64,000 bases of DNA. Source: SIG440 sp045648205 (lineage in GTDB: Bacteria; Bacillota; Clostridia; Monoglobales; Monoglobaceae). The DNA is taken from the NCBI GenBank assembly GCA_045648205.1, contig JAZRNM010000030.1, positions 62,001 through 126,000 of the forward strand, given 5' to 3'. The translations under genes were made by a program, and so were the position numbers. Below are positions 34,616-44,190 of the stretch, in pieces. Numbering within the stretch: position 1 is the stretch's first letter; each line of letters starts with the position of its first letter. The notes under the pieces are model-generated. The model was not told the DNA's origin, made no database searches, and was given only the letters and a program-made list of their open reading frames with translations.

Positions 34616-35944
34616 TTACAGTCGCCAATATCTGTATCCCTTTTTCTCAATCTCATTGACATCAAAAATACCCTTTATGTCAACAAGCACCTTTTCCTCA
34701 TTTTTGCAATCGGCATACATACTATCAAGTTCATCAATTCCAATCCTTTTGAACTCATTGTGGGCCACTGCAAAAATTATGCAATCAGCATCATTAACAT
34801 CATCGAGTTTGGTCAAATCAACTCCATACTCTTTCTTTGCATCATCAATTGATGCCCACGGGTCAACAACAAGCGGCTTAATCCCGTATTCTTCCAATCT
34901 TTTCAAAATGTCCTCAACCTTGCTGTTTCTGGTATCAGGGCAGTTCTCCTTGAATGTCAGTCCCATTATGACAACTTTTGCATTCCTGGGTGATTTATTA
35001 GCAAGAACAAGCTGCTTTATTGTTGCATCAGCCACAAACGCGCCCATTCCGTCGTTCACCTTTCTGCCTGCCGCAATTATCTGGCTGTGATATCCCAACT
35101 TTTCAGCTTCATAAACGAAATAATATGGGTCCACACCAATACAATGTCCTCCAACCAGACCGGGTCTGAATCCGAGAGCATTCCACTTTGTGTTCATAGC
35201 ATCGACAACCTCGTTTGTGTCAATACCCATCTTGTCAAATGCCATTGCAAGCTCATTCATAAAGGCAATATTTATATCCCTTTGCGAGTTTTCAACCACC
35301 TTGGCAGCCTCTGCCACCTTGATTGTGCTTGCTCTGTGAACACCCGCCTCAATCACAATCTCATACACCTTTGCAATAGTGTCAAGAGCTTCATCATCAC
35401 AACCCGAAACAATTTTCTTTATGTTTTCAAGCCTATGCACCTTGTCCCCCGGGTTGATTCTCTCGGGAGAATATCCCACCTTGAAATCAACACCGCACTT
35501 AAGCCCCGATAAACTTTCCAAAATCGGCACACAAACATCCTCAGTTACTCCCGGGTAAACCGTGCTTTCATACACAACATATGAGCCCTTTGTGAGGTTT
35601 CTTCCAACAATCTCACTGGCACTGATAACCGGTGTCAAATCAGGAGTCTTGTCCTGATTTATGGGGGTTGGCACTGCAACAATATGGAACTTTGCCTCTT
35701 TCAGTTTCTGCTCATCACAAGTAAACTCAACAGAAGTGTTCTTTATTTCTTCATCACCAACCTCATGAGTTGGATCAATGCCTGATTTATACAAATCAAT
35801 TTTTGACTTATTCAAATCAAAACCAATTACCTTCACTGATTTTGCAAAGGCCACCGCTATCGGCATTCCCACATACCCAAGTCCCACCAAAGATATGCTT
35901 TCTTCTTTTTTAATCAACTTTTCATATAATTTCATATTTCTCAT
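34616..35944 (-). CDS. UDP-sugar (N-acetylhexosamine) 6-dehydrogenase
   Basis: 442 residues. NAD-dependent four-electron oxidation of a UDP-hexose(NAc) to the uronic acid, giving the polymer acidic residues. N-terminal Rossmann motif VGLGYVGMPIAVAFA; active site FRPGLVGGHCIGVDPYYFVYEA with the catalytic Cys; VMGLTFKENCPDTRNSKV-type C-terminal domain. The pattern is closest to WbpA/TviB/WecC-type enzymes acting on UDP-GlcNAc or UDP-ManNAc rather than UDP-glucose dehydrogenase; substrate assignment is inference. The ATG at 35944 overlaps the previous stop (ATGA). Confidence 0.9.
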   Translation of the reverse strand: MRNMKLYEKLIKKEESISLVGLGYVGMPIAVAFAKSVKVIGFDLNKSKIDLYKSGIDPTHEVGDEEIKNTSVEFTCDEQKLKEAKFHIVAVPTPINQDKTPDLTPVISASEIVGRNLTKGSYVVYESTVYPGVTEDVCVPILESLSGLKCGVDFKVGYSPERINPGDKVHRLENIKKIVSGCDDEALDTIAKVYEIVIEAGVHRASTIKVAEAAKVVENSQRDINIAFMNELAMAFDKMGIDTNEVVDAMNTKWNALGFRPGLVGGHCIGVDPYYFVYEAEKLGYHSQIIAAGRKVNDGMGAFVADATIKQLVLANKSPRNAKVVIMGLTFKENCPDTRNSKVEDILKRLEEYGIKPLVVDPWASIDDAKKEYGVDLTKLDDVNDADCIIFAVAHNEFKRIGIDELDSMYADCKNEEKVLVDIKGIFDVNEIEKKGYRYWRL

Positions 35945-37095
35945 CCCATCCTCAACAACTTTTTAACCCTTTTCTTTAATTTGTATATTATCTCCTTTTT
36001 AAAAGAGCCCTTCATATATGTCTTTTTTGCGGCCTTCTCAAATCCTTCTTTGTGAACCAATTCAAAAAAGGCACCTCTTTTTTCCCAAGCCTTTGAATAA
36101 TCCTTCTTCGCATAGGCATATTCTGAATAACGATTGTCAATCTGTGTCAAATTAAACTCACCTTGAATGCTCTCAACAAGGCTTCTTCCCCTGTCATTGT
36201 TCGCAACAATCAATGATAAACCTTTTTCATCATTAATATTGGGATTATATTCCCGATATCCCCAAAAATCACCAAGTGTTATGTCAGACAAGTGTTTTTC
36301 CCTATATCCGCAATCATAACAGCTTCTTCTCAGAAAAACATTTTCACTCATAAATCCTCGATAAAAAGAATCGAAGATAAACGGAGTACGGACCGTTTTC
36401 ATCTTGGTTTTCAGCAAAAAACTCTTCTCGCTCCAGCTTTTGTCCTTCGGCCTGAAATCCATCTTGAGCAGTTCCGAATTCCCAACAACAGAATCCAGAT
36501 GTTCACGAAACAGCCCAGAGCTTGGAACCCCGTGACAGATAAAGTCACAAACAATCAAAAAGCCCTCTGCATCTGAAATTGCCTTTTTTACACCTGCCGC
36601 TTGGCAAGGCGTCCCGCAGAACAAGACCGACCTTTTATTATCAATGTTTCTTTGTATCTCTGCTATGGTGTTTCTCATATCACTTTCAATGTATTTGCTT
36701 TTTTGCAATTCTCCAAGTGACACACTGTCCGAAGAATAATGATACAGGGTTCTTTCCTTTAAATCAAAAAATGCCCCAAAAACAACTCCACCATTTTTGA
36801 TGGTTTTTTCTGCCAATGCGACAAAAGCCCCGCCCGAGCTACTCTCATGTCTCTTTTGAGCATCCTTGTGAAAACCAAAATACGTTGTTTTTTCATTTTT
36901 AATATCTACAGTTTGAAAAACCTGACAAACACTTTCACATTTTCCGCATCTCACACACTTTTCGTTATCAATCACAGGAAAATAAAAGCCCTCATCATCC
37001 GCAAGCATTTCAATGCACTTCATCGGACACACAGCCTTGCAGGCAGAGCATCCGGTACATTTATTTTTAATGTTTTCTATCTTCAAAAAAATCAC
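35941..37095 (-). CDS. Coenzyme F420 hydrogenase/dehydrogenase beta-subunit-like Fe-S protein
   Basis: 384 residues. Two N-terminal [4Fe-4S] ferredoxin motifs, CTGCSACKAVCP and CVRCGKCESVC (residues 13-60), then FrhB N- and C-terminal domains (SSSGGAFVALAEK, FCGTPCQAAGVKKAI, DFICHGVPSSG, SCYDCGYREKHLSDITLGDFWG). Such proteins recur next to pyruvyl transferases in surface-polysaccharide clusters of organisms lacking F420; they presumably carry out a flavin-dependent redox step on a sugar or lipid carrier, which is not defined. It overlaps both neighbours by 4 nt. Confidence 0.88.
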   Translation of the reverse strand: MIFLKIENIKNKCTGCSACKAVCPMKCIEMLADDEGFYFPVIDNEKCVRCGKCESVCQVFQTVDIKNEKTTYFGFHKDAQKRHESSSGGAFVALAEKTIKNGGVVFGAFFDLKERTLYHYSSDSVSLGELQKSKYIESDMRNTIAEIQRNIDNKRSVLFCGTPCQAAGVKKAISDAEGFLIVCDFICHGVPSSGLFREHLDSVVGNSELLKMDFRPKDKSWSEKSFLLKTKMKTVRTPFIFDSFYRGFMSENVFLRRSCYDCGYREKHLSDITLGDFWGYREYNPNINDEKGLSLIVANNDRGRSLVESIQGEFNLTQIDNRYSEYAYAKKDYSKAWEKRGAFFELVHKEGFEKAAKKTYMKGSFKKEIIYKLKKRVKKLLRMG

Positions 37096-37781
37096 CTTTT
37101 CAAGATTTTTCTAAGCTTTTCCACAGACTTTTCAAAGTCCGTCTCGTCAAAATTTATCCGAGGCACCGCCCTATCTTTGTGAGTCACAAAATTCAATGGA
37201 AGAGGATTGACAGACAATGCATAGGTATATGTATCTATATACTCAAAACACTCCTTGTCATATTCCCCATGGGAGTATGCAAACAGTTCAACAGGCTTTC
37301 CGATGATATCCTCCAATTGTTTTTTTGATTCGATAATTTCCCGTCTTTTTTCATCTTTTGTCAGTTGGTTAAGGCAATCATGAGTAACACCATGGGAACC
37401 AATTGTAACCGTCTTATCACTTGCCATTTCAATCAACTGTTTTGTAGTAATATATCCCGGCTGGTCCAAAAAGTCAGTAGCAATAAATGCGGTGAAAGGA
37501 ATTCCCTTTTCTTTTAAATATGGATATGCAATTGTATACAAATCCTCAAGACCATCATCAAAGGTAATTGCAAGTTTCCTCCTATGCGGTCTTTTTATAA
37601 CTTCAATGAGCGGAGCATAATCTTCATTACTTTCAATCAAAGTTTTGAATTTTTCTGTTTCCAGCAAACACCCGCTTCTTTGAATATCAGGGGTTGTGCT
37701 GACGTGATGAAACATCACAACTGCAGAAGATGGTATTTTATATAAAAAATATTTAGCTGTCTTTTTCACTAAACTAATCAT
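37092..37781 (-). CDS. Polysaccharide deacetylase (NodB domain)
   Basis: 229 residues. NodB-fold, metal-dependent deacetylase of N- or O-acetylated sugars. Motif 1 AITFDDGLEDL, motif 2 SHGVTHDCLNQL (metal His residues) and FAYSHGEY are visible. The N-terminal hydrophobic stretch is short and no cleavable signal is clear, so it may act on the lipid-linked unit inside the cell or be membrane-attached. It overlaps the pyruvyl transferase gene by 8 nt and the F420-type gene by 4 nt. Confidence 0.88.
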   Translation of the reverse strand: MISLVKKTAKYFLYKIPSSAVVMFHHVSTTPDIQRSGCLLETEKFKTLIESNEDYAPLIEVIKRPHRRKLAITFDDGLEDLYTIAYPYLKEKGIPFTAFIATDFLDQPGYITTKQLIEMASDKTVTIGSHGVTHDCLNQLTKDEKRREIIESKKQLEDIIGKPVELFAYSHGEYDKECFEYIDTYTYALSVNPLPLNFVTHKDRAVPRINFDETDFEKSVEKLRKILKR

Positions 37782-38871
37782 TTTCTACCTCTTTGATGCA
37801 ATCGGCAATATATTTTTTTGAAAAATCAATGCTGTCGCAAAGTTTTTCTCCAATTTTTTCATAATCCAACAAACTATTTTCATTATAGGTTTCAATGTAA
37901 GCTTTTTTCTCAAGCCCAACTTTTTCAAGCAAATTGTAGCCTCTGCCCATAGTAAGTTTGTTATTATCAGAAAAAACAAACTGTTTCTCAAATATCAACG
38001 AAAATGCCACACCATGAAAAGAATTCGTCACAATAAAATCAGCATTTTTCATCAAAAACAAAAACTCTTCGGGACCCACATCCAAGAGGGGTAAGCGGGC
38101 AGTATTTCTCATAACTGTGTCAGACATCACAACAAGCCTTAATCCCTTTTCGCGGGCTAACTTCTTGGCAAACTCATCACTTTGTTTTGAGCCTAACAAC
38201 CTGTAATAAAACAAATATTTCTTATACTTTTTTTTGTATGGCTTTGCAACTCTGCTCCAAAATTCCTTATCGTTCAAAAAAACAGGATCAAGAACCTGAA
38301 CCGCATCCTTATTGCAAAGTCCCTTGACCAAAGCTATTCCGCTCTCTTCTCTGACGGAAACACGGGAAAAACTTTCCAGATATCCTCCCAGTTCTTCTCT
38401 TTTGCTTTCATCAATCTCATCCACACCAAAGCTTGCCGCATATGAAAACTTTTTTGCGCCCTTTGAGACAAAATCCAGGAAAAAAACTTCCCTTTCTTCT
38501 TTAATTCTGTTGGGATTAAAAACCTGGTCACTCCCGGTGAAAAAAGCATCCCCAAAGGGTGTTTCTTTTCTCAGCTCCTCGTTGCTTTCAAACCGTTTCG
38601 TCAATTTCAGATTTCCATCGACAAACTTCTCAAACTTTTTATGCTTTTGTTTTTTAAGTGGAATAAGTGGCAGATTCAGGACAAACTTAATTAGTCCTTT
38701 AATTCCACGGGGTTTTTTCATCAACCTATATATATATCGTAAATGTGGCGTGTTGTAATCTATAACCCTGACGTCATCAGAAAAGGTTTCCATAGCTTTC
38801 ATAAGCGAAAATGCCTGAAGAACTGCACCATAATTTTTGGGGGTGTGAAACGTTATCAATTTGATTTTCAT
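37774..38871 (-). CDS. Polysaccharide pyruvyl transferase family protein
   Basis: 365 residues. Domain PF04230: N-terminal ITFHTPKNYGAVLQAFSL, FTGSDQVFNPN, YAASFG and VSVREESG, and the C-terminal MKNADFIVTNSFHGVAFSLIF, the typical nucleotide/PEP-binding region. It adds a ketal pyruvate from phosphoenolpyruvate to a sugar, giving negative charge. In Bacillota, pyruvylated wall polymers (CsaB route) are the ligand of SLH domains, and two SLH proteins are encoded at the end of this window. Whether this enzyme serves that polymer is inference. Confidence 0.88.
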   Translation of the reverse strand: MKIKLITFHTPKNYGAVLQAFSLMKAMETFSDDVRVIDYNTPHLRYIYRLMKKPRGIKGLIKFVLNLPLIPLKKQKHKKFEKFVDGNLKLTKRFESNEELRKETPFGDAFFTGSDQVFNPNRIKEEREVFFLDFVSKGAKKFSYAASFGVDEIDESKREELGGYLESFSRVSVREESGIALVKGLCNKDAVQVLDPVFLNDKEFWSRVAKPYKKKYKKYLFYYRLLGSKQSDEFAKKLAREKGLRLVVMSDTVMRNTARLPLLDVGPEEFLFLMKNADFIVTNSFHGVAFSLIFEKQFVFSDNNKLTMGRGYNLLEKVGLEKKAYIETYNENSLLDYEKIGEKLCDSIDFSKKYIADCIKEVEND

Positions 38872-40421
38872 TCTTTCTTGTCACCTCTTCTGATTATTTT
38901 TTTTATAGTTTTGCCTAGCAATTCGTATAAATAACAAAATTCCTCTGTCTTTGAATAGAAAGCAATAATACACACAACAGGGATAATGGCTCCCAAACAT
39001 GCGGATACAAAAAATTCTACATATGCATTTGATATTCTTAATAACGCTTTAATAACTGTTATAATAATTCCGGATATAACCGTAGTCAAAGAGTATGAAA
39101 AATACTTAATGAAATATTTATATGGTTTCACTCCAAATGCCTTTTTATATATCAGCATTGGGTCATACCACAGCTGGGTGCTGACTCTCGATATAATGGT
39201 TCCCAGCAGCACACCTGTAATTCCGCAAACATTAACCAGGGCAACAGAAACAACTATATTTATCACAGACATAATCACAGGTCTGTACTTTCCCTGAACA
39301 AATAATCCGTTTGTGGTTCTGAATGCACTCACGGGGCTTAACATTCCCCTGATGTAAAATTCCACAATAATTGCTATAACCGTATATGACTGCATCAAAA
39401 ACTCTTCACCAATCCAAATTGTCACAAAGGGTTGAAACATTGCCCACAGACAGGAAGAACAAATGCAGTATAAAACAAATGAAATAAAAAACAATCTTTT
39501 GAACACCACATATTGCATTTCCTTTGACTCTGTTGCAACAACATTTCCGACACTAGCCGTCGTGGCACCAAATATCTGGTATATAAACGAATAAATCTGA
39601 TTGGAAATCAATATGTAGTTCCCATATATTCCCGCATACACCGTTCCAACAAACGCTGAAATTATAATATTATCTGTGCCGTTCAGGACCACCCCGGACA
39701 CTTTATATAAGAACAAGGCCTTCACATCAGCAAACAGACTTTTCTTTTCCTGGCGCGAAATTGATTCTCCTTTGAATTTTTTTATAGCAGGATATAGTGT
39801 GTTTGCTTTATTAGATATAATTACATTTTGAACAATTGTCATTGATATATTAAATACCAAATACAAAACAAAATCCCTGAATACCAACAAAAGTACACAC
39901 TCAACGGCTGTCTTTATAATTGAAACAAGTATTTTAATTCTTGCCACCTGATAATCTTTTTGTGCGGCGGTCAATAAAAGTGATTTATAAATAAAAAGAT
40001 ATGACGAAGAAGTATTTATTATATACAACACATAAATGAATCTTAAATCCTCAACAACATCAGGAACATCCTTTATTATATAATTCAGGAATGGGGTCAA
40101 GCTAATTCCTGCAACAAATATGACAGCAGCAATAACAACATAAATTTTCTTATAAAAAGTCATAAGACTTCCTATTTTGTCGTTGTCTTCATCCGCCAGA
40201 GGCTTGTACAAAGTATATGTCATAGCAGTTCCGATTCCCAGTTCCGCAAAGGAAAGAATTACAAGAATATTGCTGAAAACCGAAGAAACCCCCAGGTACT
40301 GGATGCCCAACGTCTTAATAAAAATATTTCTGACAACAAATGCAAGTATGGTATTAAGCACCGATGCAAACATTCCTGTTGAGGCATTTAGAAAGGAGTT
40401 GTATATTCTACTTTTCTTCAT
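38868..40421 (-). CDS. Wzx-type polysaccharide flippase (MATE/MOP superfamily)
   Basis: 517 residues, 12-14 hydrophobic helices. N-terminal FLNASTGMFASVLNTILAF and TLGIQYLGVSSVFSNIL are typical of the polysaccharide transport (PST) branch. It should move the undecaprenyl-linked repeat unit across the membrane for the polymerase encoded at 42941. ATG at 40421 overlaps the PP-loop gene by 14 nt. Confidence 0.9.
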   Translation of the reverse strand: MKKSRIYNSFLNASTGMFASVLNTILAFVVRNIFIKTLGIQYLGVSSVFSNILVILSFAELGIGTAMTYTLYKPLADEDNDKIGSLMTFYKKIYVVIAAVIFVAGISLTPFLNYIIKDVPDVVEDLRFIYVLYIINTSSSYLFIYKSLLLTAAQKDYQVARIKILVSIIKTAVECVLLLVFRDFVLYLVFNISMTIVQNVIISNKANTLYPAIKKFKGESISRQEKKSLFADVKALFLYKVSGVVLNGTDNIIISAFVGTVYAGIYGNYILISNQIYSFIYQIFGATTASVGNVVATESKEMQYVVFKRLFFISFVLYCICSSCLWAMFQPFVTIWIGEEFLMQSYTVIAIIVEFYIRGMLSPVSAFRTTNGLFVQGKYRPVIMSVINIVVSVALVNVCGITGVLLGTIISRVSTQLWYDPMLIYKKAFGVKPYKYFIKYFSYSLTTVISGIIITVIKALLRISNAYVEFFVSACLGAIIPVVCIIAFYSKTEEFCYLYELLGKTIKKIIRRGDKKE

Positions 40422-41694
40422 TTTTTGTAATTAGCCTCCTAAAAATAATTTTGAGCGACTGTAGCGGGCGAATATAATGATATAATTTAGCCTTAAATCC
40501 TACCTTGATTTTATTATCTTTCAAATAACAGCCCATTTCTTTGTAAAAAAAGTCCTTGTCGTTTTTGCCCAGCAGAACTCCCATCAATTTCCACCTGGTG
40601 GAATAGTAATGGTTCATATCAGGGAAACTCTCCTTAAATTTTTCCAGACTGCCAAGCAAATCCAGTCCCATCATTGTTCTGATACATTTTGCACAATGCC
40701 CGCAATTAACAGTTTCATATGCACAAACATTCAAATATTTCTGAGCAACGCTCTTGTCTAAAAGGTATTCAAGTTTTTTCAATCTGCTTTTATTGAAATC
40801 CCCCGAATAGAAATTCAAGTGGTTTAATGAAATATTAGGCAATATAAACAAATCACCATTACTCGAATCATCCAATAATGACATATCTGTTTTTACTCCA
40901 TAACCGGCTGATGCATAGTAATAATTCTCCCACATTTTCTGTGTTGCGAGCACTGCCGAACAATTTCTATATGTGTGAGAAAAACTAAACGCACCTTGAT
41001 AAAACTCAGGGATATTTGAATCGATATCAATAAACTTCAAACCCAGCTCTTCTGATACTATTTCACCAAGTTTATTCCGTTCATCAAACTCCTGAAGAGT
41101 TTTTTCTCTCCACAAATCCAAGGGCACATTCTTCCCATATCCATCATAATTTAACGCCCCCGTATTAAAAACAGCGAGATGGGTCAATTTGTATTCTGGC
41201 TGAACACAGTCTTCCAGATTCATCAAAATAGCAGAAAAGGAATCAACACCACAGGACACACCTGTGCCGCAATAATTGGCTATTTTTTCTACCTCCTCTG
41301 CAGGATCCGCCACAACTTCTATTTTTCTTAATCCTGTTTTTTCATCATGCAATGCAGGAATTATCATATTATTTAATTGATACAGCAATTTTGAAGTAAT
41401 TGGAACTTCACTTTGAATATCTTCCTCCGCTATCATTGCAAAATACAACACCGCAACAACAAAGGCATCGCATCTTTCGAAGCAAAGAGCCTCACTATAC
41501 TTGCTATTCACGCTGTACCACATAATAAAACTATCGTCTTCTATTAAATCTTTTCTGTACCGAATGCCGATTTTCTTATCAATAATCAAAGAATTTGTTT
41601 TCCATCTTTCTATAGCCTCATCAGAGATGTTAATCTTCGCACAAAGTTTCGTTCTGTCAGCCTCATCTTCACGCCAGATTTTTTCAATCTTCAT
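40408..41694 (-). CDS. PP-loop (adenine nucleotide alpha hydrolase)-type protein, QueC-like
   Basis: 428 residues. The central region has the variant PP-loop TGVSCGVDSFSAI near residue 145, matching the SGGxDS pyrophosphatase loop with Cys in place of the first Gly, and a C-terminal CGHCAKCIRTM near residue 335, like the zinc/acceptor-side cysteines of QueC and related enzymes. The first 120 residues are family-specific. Such enzymes adenylate a carboxylate or carbonyl before attack by an amine or sulfur nucleophile. No tRNA- or queuosine-related neighbour is present; its place in the middle of the polysaccharide operon suggests amidation or thiolation of a uronic acid, which is a guess. Confidence 0.65.
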   Translation of the reverse strand: MKIEKIWREDEADRTKLCAKINISDEAIERWKTNSLIIDKKIGIRYRKDLIEDDSFIMWYSVNSKYSEALCFERCDAFVVAVLYFAMIAEEDIQSEVPITSKLLYQLNNMIIPALHDEKTGLRKIEVVADPAEEVEKIANYCGTGVSCGVDSFSAILMNLEDCVQPEYKLTHLAVFNTGALNYDGYGKNVPLDLWREKTLQEFDERNKLGEIVSEELGLKFIDIDSNIPEFYQGAFSFSHTYRNCSAVLATQKMWENYYYASAGYGVKTDMSLLDDSSNGDLFILPNISLNHLNFYSGDFNKSRLKKLEYLLDKSVAQKYLNVCAYETVNCGHCAKCIRTMMGLDLLGSLEKFKESFPDMNHYYSTRWKLMGVLLGKNDKDFFYKEMGCYLKDNKIKVGFKAKLYHYIRPLQSLKIIFRRLITKNEEK

Positions 41695-41706
41695 TCATCA
41701 ATCACC

Positions 41707-42861
41707 TCACTGCTCAAGCACTCTTTTTGCAATATCTCTATAAGAAAACATTTTTATTCCTTTTTCCGCCTCAAGCTTCATATTCTCATATTTTTCTTCA
41801 TTACAAGCAATGCTTTCAACAACCTTTTTCATTTCCTCTGCAGAATCTTCTCTCAAGAACTCACAGTTCCCGCCAATATCCACATGGTGCATTCCTTCCC
41901 AGGACTTGAAAACGCAAGGCACACCGCAAGCACAAGCCTGCTCCCACAAAACCGAGTGTGTGCCGGGAAAGACCGCCAGATCAGATGCAAGGAAATAATC
42001 ATAAGAATCCTCTGCCTTAATCCACCCGATGAATCTGATTTTTTCACCTTTTGCCAATGTTTCAATTTGGGGCTCCATTTCATCATTGGGTTGCCCAAAC
42101 ACAATCAATTTGAGCTTGTTGCAATCAATCTTTGATACAGCCTCCATAAGCAAATGAATATTCTTTGCCCTGTCAATCTTCCCACCTGTTATAACAACAA
42201 AATCATCTTTTTCTATGTTAAGTTTTCTGCGTATTTCATTTCTTATCTCATCTTTTCTGTCCAGGTGGATATATTCATCATCACCGCCCATAACAAGAAG
42301 CTTAGCTTTTTCCTCTTTAATCCCAAAAATCGCTTTAGCATATGACACCCGCCAAGGCGTTGTGCCATATACACTTTCATAGAATTTCTGCATATATGAA
42401 TTCAGACATCTGTAAATACATTTGAAAATTTTGCCCTTCCAATTAGCTTTGGGGCCTGCATTATAATAATCCGCATGGCTATCAGCAATCACCCGGCAAT
42501 CAGGATTTATCTTTTTCAAATATTTCGCAATCTGCAAATAAGAAAGATTCCTCAACCCGTGCACCATAATGAAATCGGGTTTTTCTTCTGTCAACTTTTC
42601 ATATAGCCCTTTGTATATCACTAATTTTGAGAAAAGTTTGTCCGTTGTGTTTCTTTCCAAAACAACAACCTTCACTCCATGTTGATCAATATATAACTTT
42701 TCTGTTTTCTTGCTTCTGTTTCCTTTGTTGTTAAAAGTATCATCTGAAGAAATAACTGTCACATCATGTCCCATCTGCACGTGAACCCTGGGAAGAATAT
42801 TTTCCTGATATCCCATCCCTTCCACATAGCAACAGTCCAAACAAATATGTACTACTTTCAT
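41707..42861 (-). CDS. Family 4 glycosyltransferase
   Basis: 384 residues, GT-B fold. N-terminal HICLDCCYVEGMGYQENIL with the glycine-rich acceptor-side loop and VHGLRNLSYLQ; C-terminal donor domain VVITGGKIDRAKNIHLLMEAV, FIGWIKAEDSYDYFLASDLAVFPGTHSVLWEQACACGVP with the Glu of the EX7E-type motif. A retaining transferase adding a sugar to the lipid-linked repeat unit. It lies 12 nt before the PP-loop gene. Confidence 0.88.
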   Translation of the reverse strand: MKVVHICLDCCYVEGMGYQENILPRVHVQMGHDVTVISSDDTFNNKGNRSKKTEKLYIDQHGVKVVVLERNTTDKLFSKLVIYKGLYEKLTEEKPDFIMVHGLRNLSYLQIAKYLKKINPDCRVIADSHADYYNAGPKANWKGKIFKCIYRCLNSYMQKFYESVYGTTPWRVSYAKAIFGIKEEKAKLLVMGGDDEYIHLDRKDEIRNEIRRKLNIEKDDFVVITGGKIDRAKNIHLLMEAVSKIDCNKLKLIVFGQPNDEMEPQIETLAKGEKIRFIGWIKAEDSYDYFLASDLAVFPGTHSVLWEQACACGVPCVFKSWEGMHHVDIGGNCEFLREDSAEEMKKVVESIACNEEKYENMKLEAEKGIKMFSYRDIAKRVLEQ

Positions 42862-42940
42862 CGTATAAATTCCTCCACAAACTCAATTATCTTCAAATTT
42901 ACCTTCATTTTCTATTCGTTTTAATTCTTTTATAATGTTT

Positions 42941-44164
42941 TTATAACAATCTACGATTTCCCTTTGAAATAACTTTGGGCGCAACCGCATTCACGCAAAG
43001 CCCCAACATAATGTAAAATGCCGGTTCCCTGTTTAAATAACTACTGGAAAGGAACAATTTGAAAAATCCCGTTGCCATAAATATTGCAATCAAAATTCTC
43101 ATTCTGCCATCATCCGAAGTCAAGCCCTTGATAAGCAAATGCAGCACAAAAATCAAAATTGGAATTCCTAACAAATATCCAAACTGAGCAATTATTTCAA
43201 TGACGAAATTATGGGCATAGCGCCATCCTCCCAAAATTCTGTCGCCATAAATTCCGTGTCCAAACAAGTTGAACTCTTCCATAATTTTTTTCTGTATATC
43301 ACCACGGCCTGAGTCGTTCAAAAACTCTCCCGCCTGAATTCTTCTGAGGGTATAACTATCCATTCCAAAATTTTCCGCAAGATTCGAAACTCTGGACAAA
43401 ACGCCGTCAAAATTCCGTATAAAGAAATACAAAATCACCCCCGCCAGAAGGCCAATCAGAAGCTTTTCATATAAGCTGTTCTTTTTGAAAAGAAAATATA
43501 TCAAAACACTTGCAAGGCAACAAATGGTTGCACCTCGGCATCCCGCTATGAACATAACCATAAAGCCCAAAAAACCCACGGCCAGGTATGATATTTTCTT
43601 TTTTTCAAAAAACATAACAATCAGGCAAACAGTCTGTACCAACATATTGTAAGAAAACACCATATACTGTTTTTGAAAGTCTTCCCCCAAAGTAATGAAA
43701 AAAGACACAACCGATGCTATAACAACAACCAGAGAAAACCGTATAAAATACTTTTCAAACAAATCATAGTCAGTTATATACCTTGAAAAGAAATATCCGC
43801 CAAAGGCAAACACAAACAAAATATAGAACGGATTTTCCATAACATCCGAAAAGCTTGTGAACATATAGTATTTATTATACGGAAAAAACACATATGCAAC
43901 CACCCACGCACCCAACAAAAACAGAACGAGATATATAATATCGCGCTTCACATCTTTTCCAACGGCAATCAACGTTTTCGCCAACATAAACAGCAAAACC
44001 ACATAACACACCAATGAGTCATAAATAAACTGTTCCGTAACAAACAAGTTAAATATATCGTTAATAACCCCTGTTATCGGCGAATATGAAATCAAGGTAC
44101 AAACCGTTGCACAGATTAATTTTTGTTCTTTTTGCTTTTTTCTTTCCATCAATGTTTCTGTCAT
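42941..44164 (-). CDS. O-antigen polymerase/ligase-like membrane protein (Wzy candidate)
   Basis: 407 residues with about ten membrane helices and a larger polar loop (about residues 270-330: VSNLAENFGMDSYTLRR, GHGIYGDRILGGWRYAHNFVIEIIAQFG). The AHNFxxE/GHG pattern in this loop is typical of Wzy/WaaL proteins. It is the only polymerase candidate in the operon. Start at ATG 44164 with AAGGTGG 6 nt upstream; the GTG nine bases earlier lies within that site. Confidence 0.82.
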   Translation of the reverse strand: MTETLMERKKQKEQKLICATVCTLISYSPITGVINDIFNLFVTEQFIYDSLVCYVVLLFMLAKTLIAVGKDVKRDIIYLVLFLLGAWVVAYVFFPYNKYYMFTSFSDVMENPFYILFVFAFGGYFFSRYITDYDLFEKYFIRFSLVVVIASVVSFFITLGEDFQKQYMVFSYNMLVQTVCLIVMFFEKKKISYLAVGFLGFMVMFIAGCRGATICCLASVLIYFLFKKNSLYEKLLIGLLAGVILYFFIRNFDGVLSRVSNLAENFGMDSYTLRRIQAGEFLNDSGRGDIQKKIMEEFNLFGHGIYGDRILGGWRYAHNFVIEIIAQFGYLLGIPILIFVLHLLIKGLTSDDGRMRILIAIFMATGFFKLFLSSSYLNREPAFYIMLGLCVNAVAPKVISKGNRRLL

Positions 44165-44190
44165 TTGAACCACCTTTTGTCTAATCTCAA

